A stretch of DNA of 64,000 bases from positions 186,001 through 250,000 of the forward strand of contig NZ_JAHBGF010000010.1 in the NCBI RefSeq assembly GCF_018390695.1. Reading direction: 5' to 3'. The notes below the pieces were generated by a model. That model saw only the letters and a program-made list of their open reading frames with translations, ran no database searches and was not told the origin of the DNA. The DNA comes from Ancylobacter sonchi (GTDB taxonomy: Bacteria; Pseudomonadota; Alphaproteobacteria; Rhizobiales; Xanthobacteraceae). Shown one piece after another: positions 34,704 through 42,995 of the stretch. The first letter of the stretch is position 1, and every line of letters starts with the position of its first letter. The translations under genes were made by a program, and so were the position numbers.

Positions 34704-35384
34704 ATGCACTATCAATGGGACTTCTCCGTCATCGGCGACAATGCCGGGCTGCTGCTCTGGGGCCTCGGCAATACGCTGCTGCTGACGCTGATCGCCATCC
34801 TCATCGGCACGCCGCTCGGTCTCGCCGTCGCGCTGATGCGCCTGTCGTCGCGGCGCTGGCTGGTGTGGCCGGCGACCGTCTATGTGGAGGTGTTCCGCGC
34901 CGCGCCGGCGCTGGTGCAGCTCTACTGGCTGTATTTCGCACTACCCCGCCTCACCGGCCTCCGGCTCGGCGGCTTCGAGGCAGCCGCCATCGCGCTGTCG
35001 ATCCTGTCGAGCGCCTTCCTCTCGGAAGTGTTTCGCGGCGGCATCGCCTCGATCGGCAAAGGACAGTGGGACGCCGCGCGCGGCATCGGGCTCAGCTATC
35101 CCCGCATGCTGCGCACCATCATCCTGCCCCAGGCGATCCGGCGCATGCTGCCGGTGTTCCTGGAGCGCTATATCGAGCTGCTCAAGACCTCGACCATCGC
35201 CGCGACAGTGTCGTTCGGCGACCTGCTGTTCGTCGCGCAGGACATCTCCTACCGCACCTACCGGACGCTGGAGATTTTCTCCGCGATCGCGGTGATGTTC
35301 TTCCTCGTCATCCTGTTGTGCAGCCAGCTCACCCGGCTGGTTGAGCACCGGCTCGCCCGCAGCGGCGAATTCACCGCACGCTGA
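34704..35384 (+). CDS. Polar amino acid ABC transporter permease A
   Basis: 226 residues with about five membrane segments. The EAA-type loop reads WDAARGIGLSYPRMLRTIILPQAIRRMLPVFLERYIELLKTSTIA. It pairs with permease B, which starts 12 bp after its stop, so the channel is a heterodimer of the HisQ/HisM kind. Confidence 0.92.
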   Translation: MHYQWDFSVIGDNAGLLLWGLGNTLLLTLIAILIGTPLGLAVALMRLSSRRWLVWPATVYVEVFRAAPALVQLYWLYFALPRLTGLRLGGFEAAAIALSILSSAFLSEVFRGGIASIGKGQWDAARGIGLSYPRMLRTIILPQAIRRMLPVFLERYIELLKTSTIAATVSFGDLLFVAQDISYRTYRTLEIFSAIAVMFFLVILLCSQLTRLVEHRLARSGEFTAR

Positions 35385-35396
35385 GGAGGCGACGCG

Positions 35397-36062
35397 ATGG
35401 ATGCCTTCCTCTCGCCCAGCCTCGCGATCAGCCTGCCGGCGCTCGCGCGCGGGCTCGTGCACACGCTGGAGCTTGCCGTCGTCTGTCTGGTGGCGAGCCT
35501 GTTGCTCGGGCTGGTCTTTGGCGTGATGCGCTATGCCGGCGGCCGCGTGCTGCACGCCCTCGCCATCGCCTATGTCGAGGTGTTCCGCAACACGCCGGTG
35601 CTGGTGCAGATCCTGTGGTTCTTCTTCGCGCTGCCGATCCTCGTGCAGTTCGAGATCAGCGCCTTCACCGCCGCCGCGCTCGGCCTGTCGCTGAACTCCG
35701 GCGCCTTCTCGGCGGAGATTTTCCGCGCCGGCATGCAGGCGGTGCCGAAAGGCCAGTGGGAGGCGGCCAACGCGCTCGGCATGAGCCGGACCCGCGTCAT
35801 GTTCCGCATCGTGCTGCCGCAAGCGGTCCGCCACATGATCCCGGCCTTCACCAATCGCTGGATCGAGCTGTTCAAGCTGACCTCGCTCGCCTCGGTCATC
35901 GCCTATCCCGAGCTGGTCTATTCGGCGCAGCAGATCTCCAACAGCTACTTCAACCCGGTCGAGGTGTTCACCCTGGTGGCGGTGATCTTCATCGCCCTGG
36001 TGATCCCGGCCTCCTATCTCCTCCGCCGCCTCGAAGCCCGTCTACGCAGGAGCGCTCCGTGA
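35397..36062 (+). CDS. Polar amino acid ABC transporter permease B
   Basis: 221 residues preceded by GAGGAGG. Visible membrane segments include LELAVVCLVASLLLGLVFGV. The EAA loop is WEAANALGMSRTRVMFRIVLPQAVRHMIPAFTNRWIELFKLTSLA. Its stop overlaps the GTG of the ATPase gene by 4 bp. Confidence 0.92.
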   Translation: MDAFLSPSLAISLPALARGLVHTLELAVVCLVASLLLGLVFGVMRYAGGRVLHALAIAYVEVFRNTPVLVQILWFFFALPILVQFEISAFTAAALGLSLNSGAFSAEIFRAGMQAVPKGQWEAANALGMSRTRVMFRIVLPQAVRHMIPAFTNRWIELFKLTSLASVIAYPELVYSAQQISNSYFNPVEVFTLVAVIFIALVIPASYLLRRLEARLRRSAP

Positions 36063-36850
36063 CCACCGACAATGTCATCGAAATCTCGGGCTTGCGGAAA
36101 AGCTTCGGCGCGCATGAGGTGCTGAAGGGCATCGACCTCGTGATACCGAAGGGCAAGACGGTGGTGCTGCTCGGCGCCAGCGGCTCGGGCAAGAGCACGC
36201 TGCTGCGCTGCGTGAACTTCCTGGAGACGCCGACCGCCGGCACCGTCGCCTTCAACGGCAAGCCGGTTGGCACGCCCAAGGGGACCGGCGGCGAGCGCAG
36301 CTATTCCGACCGCGAGCTGAGGGCGCTGCGCGCCCACATCGGCATCGTCTTCCAGCAGTTCAACCTGTTCCCGCACATGACGGCGCTGGAGAACATCATG
36401 GAAGGCCAGCGCGCCGTGCTCGGGCGCAGCCGCGAGGAGGCGGCGGCGCGAGCCGAGGCATTACTCGCCCGGGTCGGCCTCGCAGGACGCGGCGGTGCCT
36501 ATCCCTCGCACCTGTCCGGCGGCCAGCAGCAGCGCGTCGCCATCTGCCGGGCGCTCGCCATGGACCCGGACGTTATGCTGTTCGACGAGGCGACCTCCGC
36601 GCTCGACCCGGAGCTCGTCGGCGAGGTGCTGCGCACCATGAAGGCGCTGCGCGAGGACGGCATGACCATGCTCATCGTCACCCATGAACTCGGCTTCGCC
36701 TACCACATCGCCGACGAGGTGGTGTTCCTCAGCGAGGGGCGCATCTACGAGCAGGCGCCGCCGCACGAGGTCATGCTGCACCCAAAGGGCGAGCGCACCC
36801 GCCAGTTCATGCTCGGCCACAGCGAATTCCGCCTCCCGCATCTCGACTGA
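36059..36850 (+). CDS. Polar amino acid ABC transporter ATP-binding protein
   Basis: 263 residues from a GTG at 36059 overlapping the permease stop. Motifs: Walker A GASGSGKST, Q-loop VFQQFNLFPHM, signature LSGGQQQRVAICRAL, Walker B VMLFDEATSALDPE (Ala instead of the usual Pro after Glu), H-loop IVTHELGFAYHIAD. GlnQ/HisP class. It completes the importer that serves the GntR-controlled island. Confidence 0.93.
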   Translation: MTTDNVIEISGLRKSFGAHEVLKGIDLVIPKGKTVVLLGASGSGKSTLLRCVNFLETPTAGTVAFNGKPVGTPKGTGGERSYSDRELRALRAHIGIVFQQFNLFPHMTALENIMEGQRAVLGRSREEAAARAEALLARVGLAGRGGAYPSHLSGGQQQRVAICRALAMDPDVMLFDEATSALDPELVGEVLRTMKALREDGMTMLIVTHELGFAYHIADEVVFLSEGRIYEQAPPHEVMLHPKGERTRQFMLGHSEFRLPHLD

Positions 36851-36885
36851 CGCCGCGGCCTACCCCTCACAGTTGGAACACGCAG

Positions 36886-37596
36886 ATGAAGATTACCTGG
36901 TTCGGCCATTCCGCCTTCCGCGTCGAGATCCCCGGCGCCGTGCTGCTGATCGATCCGTTCCTGAAGTATCATCCGGCCTATGCCGGCAATTTCGACGAGA
37001 TGATCGCCGGCACCACCCATGTCCTGCTCACTCACGGCCATGAGGACCATGTCGGCGACACTGTCGAGATCTGCGCCGCGACCGGCGCCGAGCTGGTCAG
37101 CTCGCCGGAAGTGTGCGGCTGGCTGGCGCTTCAGGGCGTGGCGAGGATCAATCCCGGCAATATCGGCGGCACCATCGATTGCGGGGCGTTCAAGGTGTCG
37201 TTCACCGATGCGACGCATTCCTCCTCGATGATCGTCGCCGGCAAGATGATCTATCTCGGCCCGGCAATGGGGCTGGTGATCCGCGCCGAGAACGAGCCGA
37301 CGCTCTATCATATGGGCGATACCGGCCTGTTCGGCGACATGGCGCTGATCGACGAACTGTACCGCCCGGAGATCGGCATCGTGCCGATCGGCGACCGCTT
37401 CACCATGGATGCCAGGCAGGCCGCCATCGCCTGCAAGCGGTTCTTCCATTTCGATACGGTGATCCCCGCGCATTACGCGACCTTCCCGCTGCTCGCCGCC
37501 TCTGCCGACGAGCTGGTGCGCGACCTTGCCGGCACCGACAGCAAGGTGCAGGTGCTCGCCTATGGCGCGGGCGCCGAATTCACAGGGGCGCGGTGA
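36886..37596 (+). CDS. UPF0173-type metal-dependent hydrolase (metallo-beta-lactamase fold)
   Basis: 236 residues. The metal site is clear: THGHEDHVGD (HxHxDH), then ATHSSSM, HMGDTGLFGDM and HYATFPLL, the pattern of the UPF0173/UlaG-like group. Such enzymes hydrolyse phospho- or carboxylic lactones and similar esters. Its last base is shared with the start of the next gene (TGATG), so the two proteins are translated together. The substrate is unknown; a ring-opening role would suit the adjoining monooxygenase. Confidence 0.9.
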   Translation: MKITWFGHSAFRVEIPGAVLLIDPFLKYHPAYAGNFDEMIAGTTHVLLTHGHEDHVGDTVEICAATGAELVSSPEVCGWLALQGVARINPGNIGGTIDCGAFKVSFTDATHSSSMIVAGKMIYLGPAMGLVIRAENEPTLYHMGDTGLFGDMALIDELYRPEIGIVPIGDRFTMDARQAAIACKRFFHFDTVIPAHYATFPLLAASADELVRDLAGTDSKVQVLAYGAGAEFTGAR

Positions 37597-38717
37597 TGGG
37601 CGAGCGCATAGCGGAGATCGCCGGCGGCGGCATTGCCGGCCTCGCCTGCGGCTGGGCGCTTGCCCTGCGCGGCTGGAAGGTGCGGGTGCATGAGCGCAGC
37701 CCGGAGATCCGCGAGGTCGGTGCCGGCATCTACCTGATGCGCAACACCGTCTCGCTGTTCGAGCATCACGGCATCGCCGGCACGATCCTGCGCAACAGCG
37801 TGACCCTGACCGGCACCGAGCGGCGCGACGCGCAGGGCCGGCTGATCCAGCACCGCAGCTTCGATCCCGCCGAGCCATGGTACGTGCTCCCGCGCGCCGA
37901 TCTCGTGCTCGGCCTCGCCGAGGCCGCACGAAGCGCCGGCGTCGAGATCGTCACCGATTCGATGATCACCGACATGCAGCCCGACGGTACGGTTGTCACG
38001 GCGGCCGGCGAGCGTCGCCGCGTCGACCTCGCCGTCGCGGCCAACGGCTTCCGCTCGCGCCTGCGCGACGGTCTCGGCCTCACCGGCTTTGTCGAGGAAC
38101 GGGCCGCCGGCGCCACGCGGCTGCTCATTCCGCGCGGCGCGGCGGAGGAGGACCTGGTGATGCGCGAATACTGGTCCGGCAGACGCCGGATCGGCATCAC
38201 GCCGTCCTCGCCGACCCTGACCTATGCCTATCTCAGCTGCCCGAACGACGATGCGCGCGGCGTCGCGCTGCCGCTCGACAAGGCGTCGTGGAAGCAGGCC
38301 TTCCCGGCGCTGGGCGGCTTCTTCGACCGCATCCCCGACGACACCGCGCTGGTGCGCCATGCCTATCCGCTGGCGAAGGCCAAGGCCTGGTCGAACGGTC
38401 GCGCCGCGATCGTCGGCGACGCGGCGACGGCGCTGCCGCCGACGCTGGCGCAGGGGGCGGGCCTCGCCATCACCAACGCCTATTCGCTGGCGAAGACGCT
38501 GGACCAGCACCGCGACGTTGCGGTCGGCCTAAAGGCCTGGGAGGCCGAGTATCGCTGGATTTCCGATCAGACGCAGAACTGGTCGGCGCGGCTCGACAGC
38601 ATGACCACCCACTGGCCACCGGCGCTGGCGCCGCTGCGGCGCGGCGTGATCTGGGCCATCGGTGCGGTACTCAACGATCGCGTACGGGTCGCTGACCGGG
38701 TGCGGCTCGCGCCCTGA
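37596..38717 (+). CDS. FAD-dependent monooxygenase
   Basis: 373 residues. The dinucleotide fold starts IAGGGIAGLACGWALALRGWKVRVHERS, and the second FAD motif is AIVGDAATALPPTLAQGAG. It belongs to the p-hydroxybenzoate/salicylate/nicotinate hydroxylase class. It is the last gene of the island and starts in the stop codon of the UPF0173 gene. Together with uptake, hydrolases and DUF1185 it suggests degradation of an aromatic or N-heterocyclic acid (inference). Confidence 0.9.
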   Translation: MGERIAEIAGGGIAGLACGWALALRGWKVRVHERSPEIREVGAGIYLMRNTVSLFEHHGIAGTILRNSVTLTGTERRDAQGRLIQHRSFDPAEPWYVLPRADLVLGLAEAARSAGVEIVTDSMITDMQPDGTVVTAAGERRRVDLAVAANGFRSRLRDGLGLTGFVEERAAGATRLLIPRGAAEEDLVMREYWSGRRRIGITPSSPTLTYAYLSCPNDDARGVALPLDKASWKQAFPALGGFFDRIPDDTALVRHAYPLAKAKAWSNGRAAIVGDAATALPPTLAQGAGLAITNAYSLAKTLDQHRDVAVGLKAWEAEYRWISDQTQNWSARLDSMTTHWPPALAPLRRGVIWAIGAVLNDRVRVADRVRLAP

Positions 38718-39075
38718 CGACACGGGCATCCGATCGCCAAGCGCATATGCCGGCAGAGGCCATCCCGCATGGCTTTGCGAGATCCGTCTTGCGAAGCCAT
38801 CCTTGCGCGCGGTCCCCCGACGCGGGAGGCGTTTCATTCCGGGCCGATTGATGCGCCCGGCATGGCGGTCGGTTTCCTTGCCGCGTTGGCTTCGACGATC
38901 TGCTCGTGTCCTTCGAATGGAGAGGGGCTGAACGAGTTTCGAGCATTGGTTCATAAAATCAGTCTCGGTCACCTATGGACACGGCCATGATCCTTGCTTG
39001 ATTGGGATAGTAGCGACGTGCATTTCCATGGAGTTTACCCCTTCCATGCGGACGGAAGAAGCTAAGATACTTTCA

Positions 39076-39236
39076 TCCGTTGCGTTGATCGACATCGTAA
39101 TTTCTTGATTTATAAGAAAATAACACTCCATTTGGTTCGATTAAGTGAGTAAATCTATCCTTCCGTTGCGTTGTTGTATTGTTGCTGATGTCAATAATAT
39201 TGACTCTTGCAAATGGCCAATAATACAATTCCGTTG
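39076..39236. repeat. Three TCCGTTG direct repeats
   Basis: TCCGTTGCGTTG occurs exactly at 39076-39087 and 39162-39173, and the shorter TCCGTTG recurs at 39230-39236. Copies 1 and 3 are each soon followed by TGATCGA. Spacing is 86 and 68 bp, near whole helical turns for the first pair. Confidence 0.6.
39190..39204. promoter_or_regulatory. 15-bp palindrome upstream of glycosyltransferase
   Basis: GTCAATA-A-TATTGAC is a perfect odd-length palindrome 226 bp before the GTG start at 39430. It is a possible regulator site; no regulator gene is adjacent. Confidence 0.5.
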
Positions 39237-39429
39237 TGATCGAAGCCTGCGGAAGCGGGTTGAGGAGCAGGCGCTGCATGGATGCCGTGGAGGTCAGCCG
39301 GGACACTGCGAGGGGAGGGCCGGTCTACGTGCCGACAGGCTGCGACGGGTTCTCGCCGCTCCGGTGGGGCTCGATGTGTGCCGACACTTCCTGGCGTGAA
39401 CGAACCATGGTCTGGAGGGCGACGTTCCC

Positions 39430-40812
39430 GTGACGCTTCCACGCCTGCCGCTGGTCAGCTTTGTCGTCGTCAACCACAATTACGGTCGCTTCCTGCCGGA
39501 GTTGGTGAACGCGATCCGGGCGCAGAGCTATCCGGAGATCGAGTGCATCCTTGTCGATGACGCCTCGACCGACGACAGCATTCAGGTGATCACGCGCCTC
39601 ATTGCGGAGGATCCCGCGTTACGGCTGGTGGCGCTCCGGCACAATGTCGGCCAGAGCTTGGCGAGCATGGCTGGTTGGGAGGCGGCGCGCGGCGCCTATG
39701 TCGCCTTTCTCGACGCGGATGACCTGATCTTGCCGGACTACGCAGCAACGCATGTCTATGTCCACATGTCGTCGCGCCGCCACGTGGCATTGACCTCGTG
39801 CGACATGTTCCAGGCGCTGGACGGTCGTGCGGTGGTGGCGACCGGTGAGGCACTCAATGGCTATTTCGCCGCGCACGGGTCGGCGGGAGCGGAGTGGTTC
39901 CGTCCGGTCGACGTGACCGGAGGCCTGTGGCCCCTTGGCCTGCCGGGTGACGACGTGCTGCGGCACGTCGCCTATGTTCCGCCGTCCCACAGCCGCTGGT
40001 GCTGGTCGCCGACGTCCGGTAACGTCTACCGGCGCGATGCGCTGGAGGTGCTCGTCGGCATGGCCGGGCTGGACCATTTGCGCATGACCACCGACGTGCT
40101 GTTCTGTGCCGGAACCAATTGCATTTCGGGCAGCCTGCTTATCGATCGGCCGCTTGCGGTCTATCGACTGCACGGCGACAATCTCGCCACCGTACGGTCG
40201 CAGCTCGACAATGTGCGGGTGATGCGCGCCGGCAGTGAATGTTCGCAGCAAGCCTTGCGGCTGCTGATCGCCCATTTCCTGTCCGAGGCCGAGCGCATCG
40301 TGCCGCGGTTCTGGCATGCCGCCAGCTATGTCGAAGCCGTCGAGAGCCTCGGTCGCACGTTGGGGGAGGGCGGCGATCCGAATTTTCTGCCTGCGGCGAT
40401 CCTTCAATATGGCGAGGCGCTCACAGCCGCGATGGGGCAAGATACCCTCAGCGCCTGGATGCGGCGGCACGAGTTGATCGTGGAAGCGAAGCCCGAGCCC
40501 GTGCTGTCGGCCCTGTCCGAGCCGTCCGGTACGCCCACCGATTCAGTGCCTTACGTGTCGACCGAGCTTGCGTCCCTCCCGGAGCTGCCGGCGCAGCCGG
40601 AAGCCTCGGAGCCGATGGCGCTGACGGTGGCGTCGGCACATCCAGATGTGTCCGACCCCGCGATTCCATCCGCATTGTCGACGGAGCAGAAGTCGTCGGT
40701 CGCAAGGCACGAAAACCACGGAGTCTTGCACCGGTTCGCCGAGCAAATACGGCGGCTCGTCGGATCGAGATCATCTTATGCCGCCAAGACAATCGAGGAT
40801 GTCGTCCGTTAA
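39430..40812 (+). CDS. Family 2 glycosyltransferase with C-terminal extension
   Basis: 460 residues from a GTG; GGAGGG lies about 10 bp upstream. The N-terminal GT-A fold has VSFVVVNHNYGRFLPELVNAIRAQSYPEIECILVDDASTDDS and the metal-binding AFLDADDLILPDY. The domain ends at about residue 280. The following ~180 residues have a helical part and then a Pro/Ser/Glu-rich stretch (AKPEPVLSALSEPSG...) ending in a basic segment HRFAEQIRRLVGSRSSYAAK. The acceptor and sugar are unknown. The radical SAM gene follows after 16 bp, implying one transcript. Confidence 0.88.
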   Translation: MTLPRLPLVSFVVVNHNYGRFLPELVNAIRAQSYPEIECILVDDASTDDSIQVITRLIAEDPALRLVALRHNVGQSLASMAGWEAARGAYVAFLDADDLILPDYAATHVYVHMSSRRHVALTSCDMFQALDGRAVVATGEALNGYFAAHGSAGAEWFRPVDVTGGLWPLGLPGDDVLRHVAYVPPSHSRWCWSPTSGNVYRRDALEVLVGMAGLDHLRMTTDVLFCAGTNCISGSLLIDRPLAVYRLHGDNLATVRSQLDNVRVMRAGSECSQQALRLLIAHFLSEAERIVPRFWHAASYVEAVESLGRTLGEGGDPNFLPAAILQYGEALTAAMGQDTLSAWMRRHELIVEAKPEPVLSALSEPSGTPTDSVPYVSTELASLPELPAQPEASEPMALTVASAHPDVSDPAIPSALSTEQKSSVARHENHGVLHRFAEQIRRLVGSRSSYAAKTIEDVVR

Positions 40813-40828
40813 CGGCTGGAGGGGGACC

Positions 40829-42037
40829 ATGGGAATTCTCGATGCGATCCGGCGCCTGCTTCCACTGGAAGACGTGGCGCTTGTTCCCGACGCGCCGCCC
40901 GGCGTTCCCCGCTTCCTCTTCCTGCAGGTGAACAAGCGCTGCAACCTGCGTTGCCTGCATTGCTCCTTCTGGCACGAGAAGGACACCGATCGCGCCAATT
41001 ATCTGGACGCCGCCGGCAAGCAACGGCTGATGGGCGAGTTTCATGCGTTGAACCCGCGTGGCGCCGTGGTGATCTGCGGCGGGGAGAGCATGCTCGATCT
41101 CGAAGACTATTTCGGCATCTCGAAGGAATGTCGGAGTCTCGGGCTCACCTGCGTGTCCGTCATCAATGGCACCCGTGTGCGCAACGCGGAGATGGCAGAC
41201 CGGCTGCTACGAGAAGGGCCGCATGAGATATCGGTTTCCCTCAACAGTCACCGTCCGTCGTTGCACGATGAGACGCGCGGGGTGAGAGGCTCCTTCGACA
41301 AGGCGGTACAGGCGCTCCGTCTCCTGCTGGACGCGCGTGCTCGACAGGCCGCCGCCGGAATGGACGCGCCAAAGACCCGCATCTACGTGATGGGCCTGAT
41401 ATTCAACGACAACTACAGAGAGCTGGAAGATTTCTACGATTTCGTACTGAACGACGTCGGCGCCGACAAGCTCAAGCTGAATTTTCTGCAGCCGAGCTTC
41501 GGGGATACGGAAGTGGATCATTTTTTCGCCGAGCGTCATCGGATGGAGCCGAACGAACTCGTCTCCGCCATCCGCCGCTGCGATGCACGCTTTGGTCTCG
41601 GCCTGACCGAGGCCTGGATCGGCAATGTGCGCATGTATGTGGAATCGCTTCAGGGGGCGAACGATCTCGTGCGAGGCTGGGGCGCCGATACGCGTACCCG
41701 GGATCACATCTGCAATACGTACGAACGCAATATCATGGTGGATCACTACGGCGTCGCCCGGCTGTGCTTCTCCACCGAGTTCCGGGGCGTCAAACTCGAG
41801 CAGAGCGGCGATCTCGCGCGCTTCTGGAGAGAAACGGATGACGTGCGCGAGCAGATGCGCCAATGCAATCGCTTCTGCGGCATCAGTCACAGCGTGCGTC
41901 GCGTCAGCGCGACCACCACACCCGCGGCCTACAGCCTGCCGGAGCGTTCGCCGACCCCGACAGGAGTGTCCGCAGGGCGCCGAATTCTCTTGAGCTTGTC
42001 GCAAGGGAGGTGGACCTCCCGGCTGGCAGGCAACTAG
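40829..42037 (+). CDS. Radical SAM protein with C-terminal cysteine cluster
   Basis: 402 residues from the ATG at 40829, preceded by GGAGGGGG. The radical SAM cluster motif CNLRCLHC is at residues 38-45, followed by a GGES motif (CGGESMLDL) for SAM binding. The C-terminal region has HICNTYERN, ARLCFSTEF and QCNRFCGIS, Cys spacing like an auxiliary-cluster SPASM/Twitch domain. It resembles the heme/PQQ/sactipeptide-type peptide- or sugar-modifying radical SAM enzymes, but no peptide precursor gene is seen nearby. Its pairing with a glycosyltransferase suggests it alters a sugar or a glycoconjugate, or works on a surface polymer. Confidence 0.88.
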   Translation: MGILDAIRRLLPLEDVALVPDAPPGVPRFLFLQVNKRCNLRCLHCSFWHEKDTDRANYLDAAGKQRLMGEFHALNPRGAVVICGGESMLDLEDYFGISKECRSLGLTCVSVINGTRVRNAEMADRLLREGPHEISVSLNSHRPSLHDETRGVRGSFDKAVQALRLLLDARARQAAAGMDAPKTRIYVMGLIFNDNYRELEDFYDFVLNDVGADKLKLNFLQPSFGDTEVDHFFAERHRMEPNELVSAIRRCDARFGLGLTEAWIGNVRMYVESLQGANDLVRGWGADTRTRDHICNTYERNIMVDHYGVARLCFSTEFRGVKLEQSGDLARFWRETDDVREQMRQCNRFCGISHSVRRVSATTTPAAYSLPERSPTPTGVSAGRRILLSLSQGRWTSRLAGN

Positions 42038-42183
42038 ACGCCATCGCGGTTCACCAAGAGCGATCCTGGATCGAGGTCGTCCGCCGCGCTCAAGCGGCAG
42101 GTCGTCATCGTCTGTCGCTGCTCGCGGCGAGGGAAACCATGCGAAAACGCCAGCCCGAACGTTCCGGTTCCCCGGAGACGAGA

Positions 42184-42852
42184 TCAGGCCTGACCGGTCG
42201 GCGGCTTCGTGCCGTAGGCAGCGAGGAACACCCGCACGGCCATATCCACCATCGTCTCGATCTGCGCCGGAGCCGGCTGGGTGAGTTCGCCGAACAAGAG
42301 CGCCTTGACCTGCTTGCCTTGGCACATGTTGAGGAACATGTGCGCTGCCGCCACTTCATCGTCGAGTTCCAGCCGGCCGAGAGTGGCCTGCTGGCGCAGA
42401 ATGTCGGCAAGTCGACGCCCGCCATGGCAGGGGCCCGCCTCGAAGAAGATCTGGCCGATATGCGGCAGCTTCTCGGCGGCGCCGATCACCATGCGGATCA
42501 GCCGAATATGGTCGGGGTGCACCATCATGGTCATGAAGGAGATGCCGATGCGGCGCAGCAGCCCGGCAACGTCGTCAACCGAGGGATCGACCACGAACAG
42601 GTGTTCGGCCGAGCGGGCCCGGTCGTTGAGGACCAGGGCTTCGAACAGGTCTTCCTTCCCGCCGAAATAGACGTAGATCGTCGCCTTGGAGACGCCGGCC
42701 GCCTTGGCGACCTCGTCCATGGTCGCCCCATCATAGCCCTTCTCGAAAAAGACCCGCCGGGCGCCGTCGATGATCTCGCGGCGCTTCGACGATTCCTGAT
42801 CCGTGCGCGGGTTGGCGCGCCCGTTGGGCTTCTCCGTGACGATCTCGTTCAT
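42184..42852 (-). CDS. TetR family regulator of EmrAB-type efflux
   Basis: 222 residues. The HTH reads REIIDGARRVFFEKGYDGATMDEVAKAAGVSKATIYVYFGGKEDLFEAL. The C-terminal domain is of the TetR_C type seen in efflux regulators (MCQGKQVKALLFGE). It is divergent from the EmrA-like gene, with two identical 15-bp palindromes in the gap, so it probably represses both directions and is released by a toxic compound. Confidence 0.93.
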   Translation of the reverse strand: MNEIVTEKPNGRANPRTDQESSKRREIIDGARRVFFEKGYDGATMDEVAKAAGVSKATIYVYFGGKEDLFEALVLNDRARSAEHLFVVDPSVDDVAGLLRRIGISFMTMMVHPDHIRLIRMVIGAAEKLPHIGQIFFEAGPCHGGRRLADILRQQATLGRLELDDEVAAAHMFLNMCQGKQVKALLFGELTQPAPAQIETMVDMAVRVFLAAYGTKPPTGQA

Positions 42853-42910
42853 GCTTGCCTCCGGCCTTGCTGACAGAGGACGCCACAGGCTTCCGTGTCA
42901 AGCCTATTGA

Positions 42911-42925
42911 CTAAACGGTTTAGTT
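42911..42925. promoter_or_regulatory. TetR operator, copy 1
   Basis: ACTAAAC-G-GTTTAGT is a perfect 15-bp palindrome. It overlaps a TTGACT -35-like hexamer at 42909-42914. Bound repressor would occlude the promoter of the efflux genes and probably its own. Confidence 0.9.
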
Positions 42926-42948
42926 TGATATGTAAAGCATCGATTGAA

Positions 42949-42963
42949 CTAAACGGTTTAGTC
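42949..42963. promoter_or_regulatory. TetR operator, copy 2
   Basis: An identical 15-bp palindrome, 38 bp (centre to centre) from copy 1, 32 bp upstream of the EmrA start. Exact identity of the pair makes it strong evidence for a functional double operator. Confidence 0.9.
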
Positions 42964-42995
42964 GTGACCGGCGTGGCCGCGACCCGGAGGCGAAG

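Larger units (their letters stand above)
38718..39429. other. AT-rich leader upstream of the glycosyltransferase gene
   Basis: 712 bp with no supported gene. The first half is GC-rich. From about 38985 to 39245 the DNA is distinctly AT-rich, and holds repeats (annotated separately), an inverted repeat TTTCTT-N7-AAGAAA at 39101-39119 and a 15-bp palindrome at 39190. It most likely carries the promoter and control sites of the GT2/radical SAM pair. Confidence 0.55.

Noticed and set aside
38769-38990. Short rightward frame after the monooxygenase gene
   Set aside because: No ribosome site and no recognisable protein; composition resembles noncoding GC-rich DNA.
39076-39236. Repeats considered as a plasmid-type origin (iterons) or CRISPR array
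   Set aside because: Only three short copies with unequal spacing, no replication-initiator or cas gene, and no DnaA-box cluster. A regulatory role is more likely.
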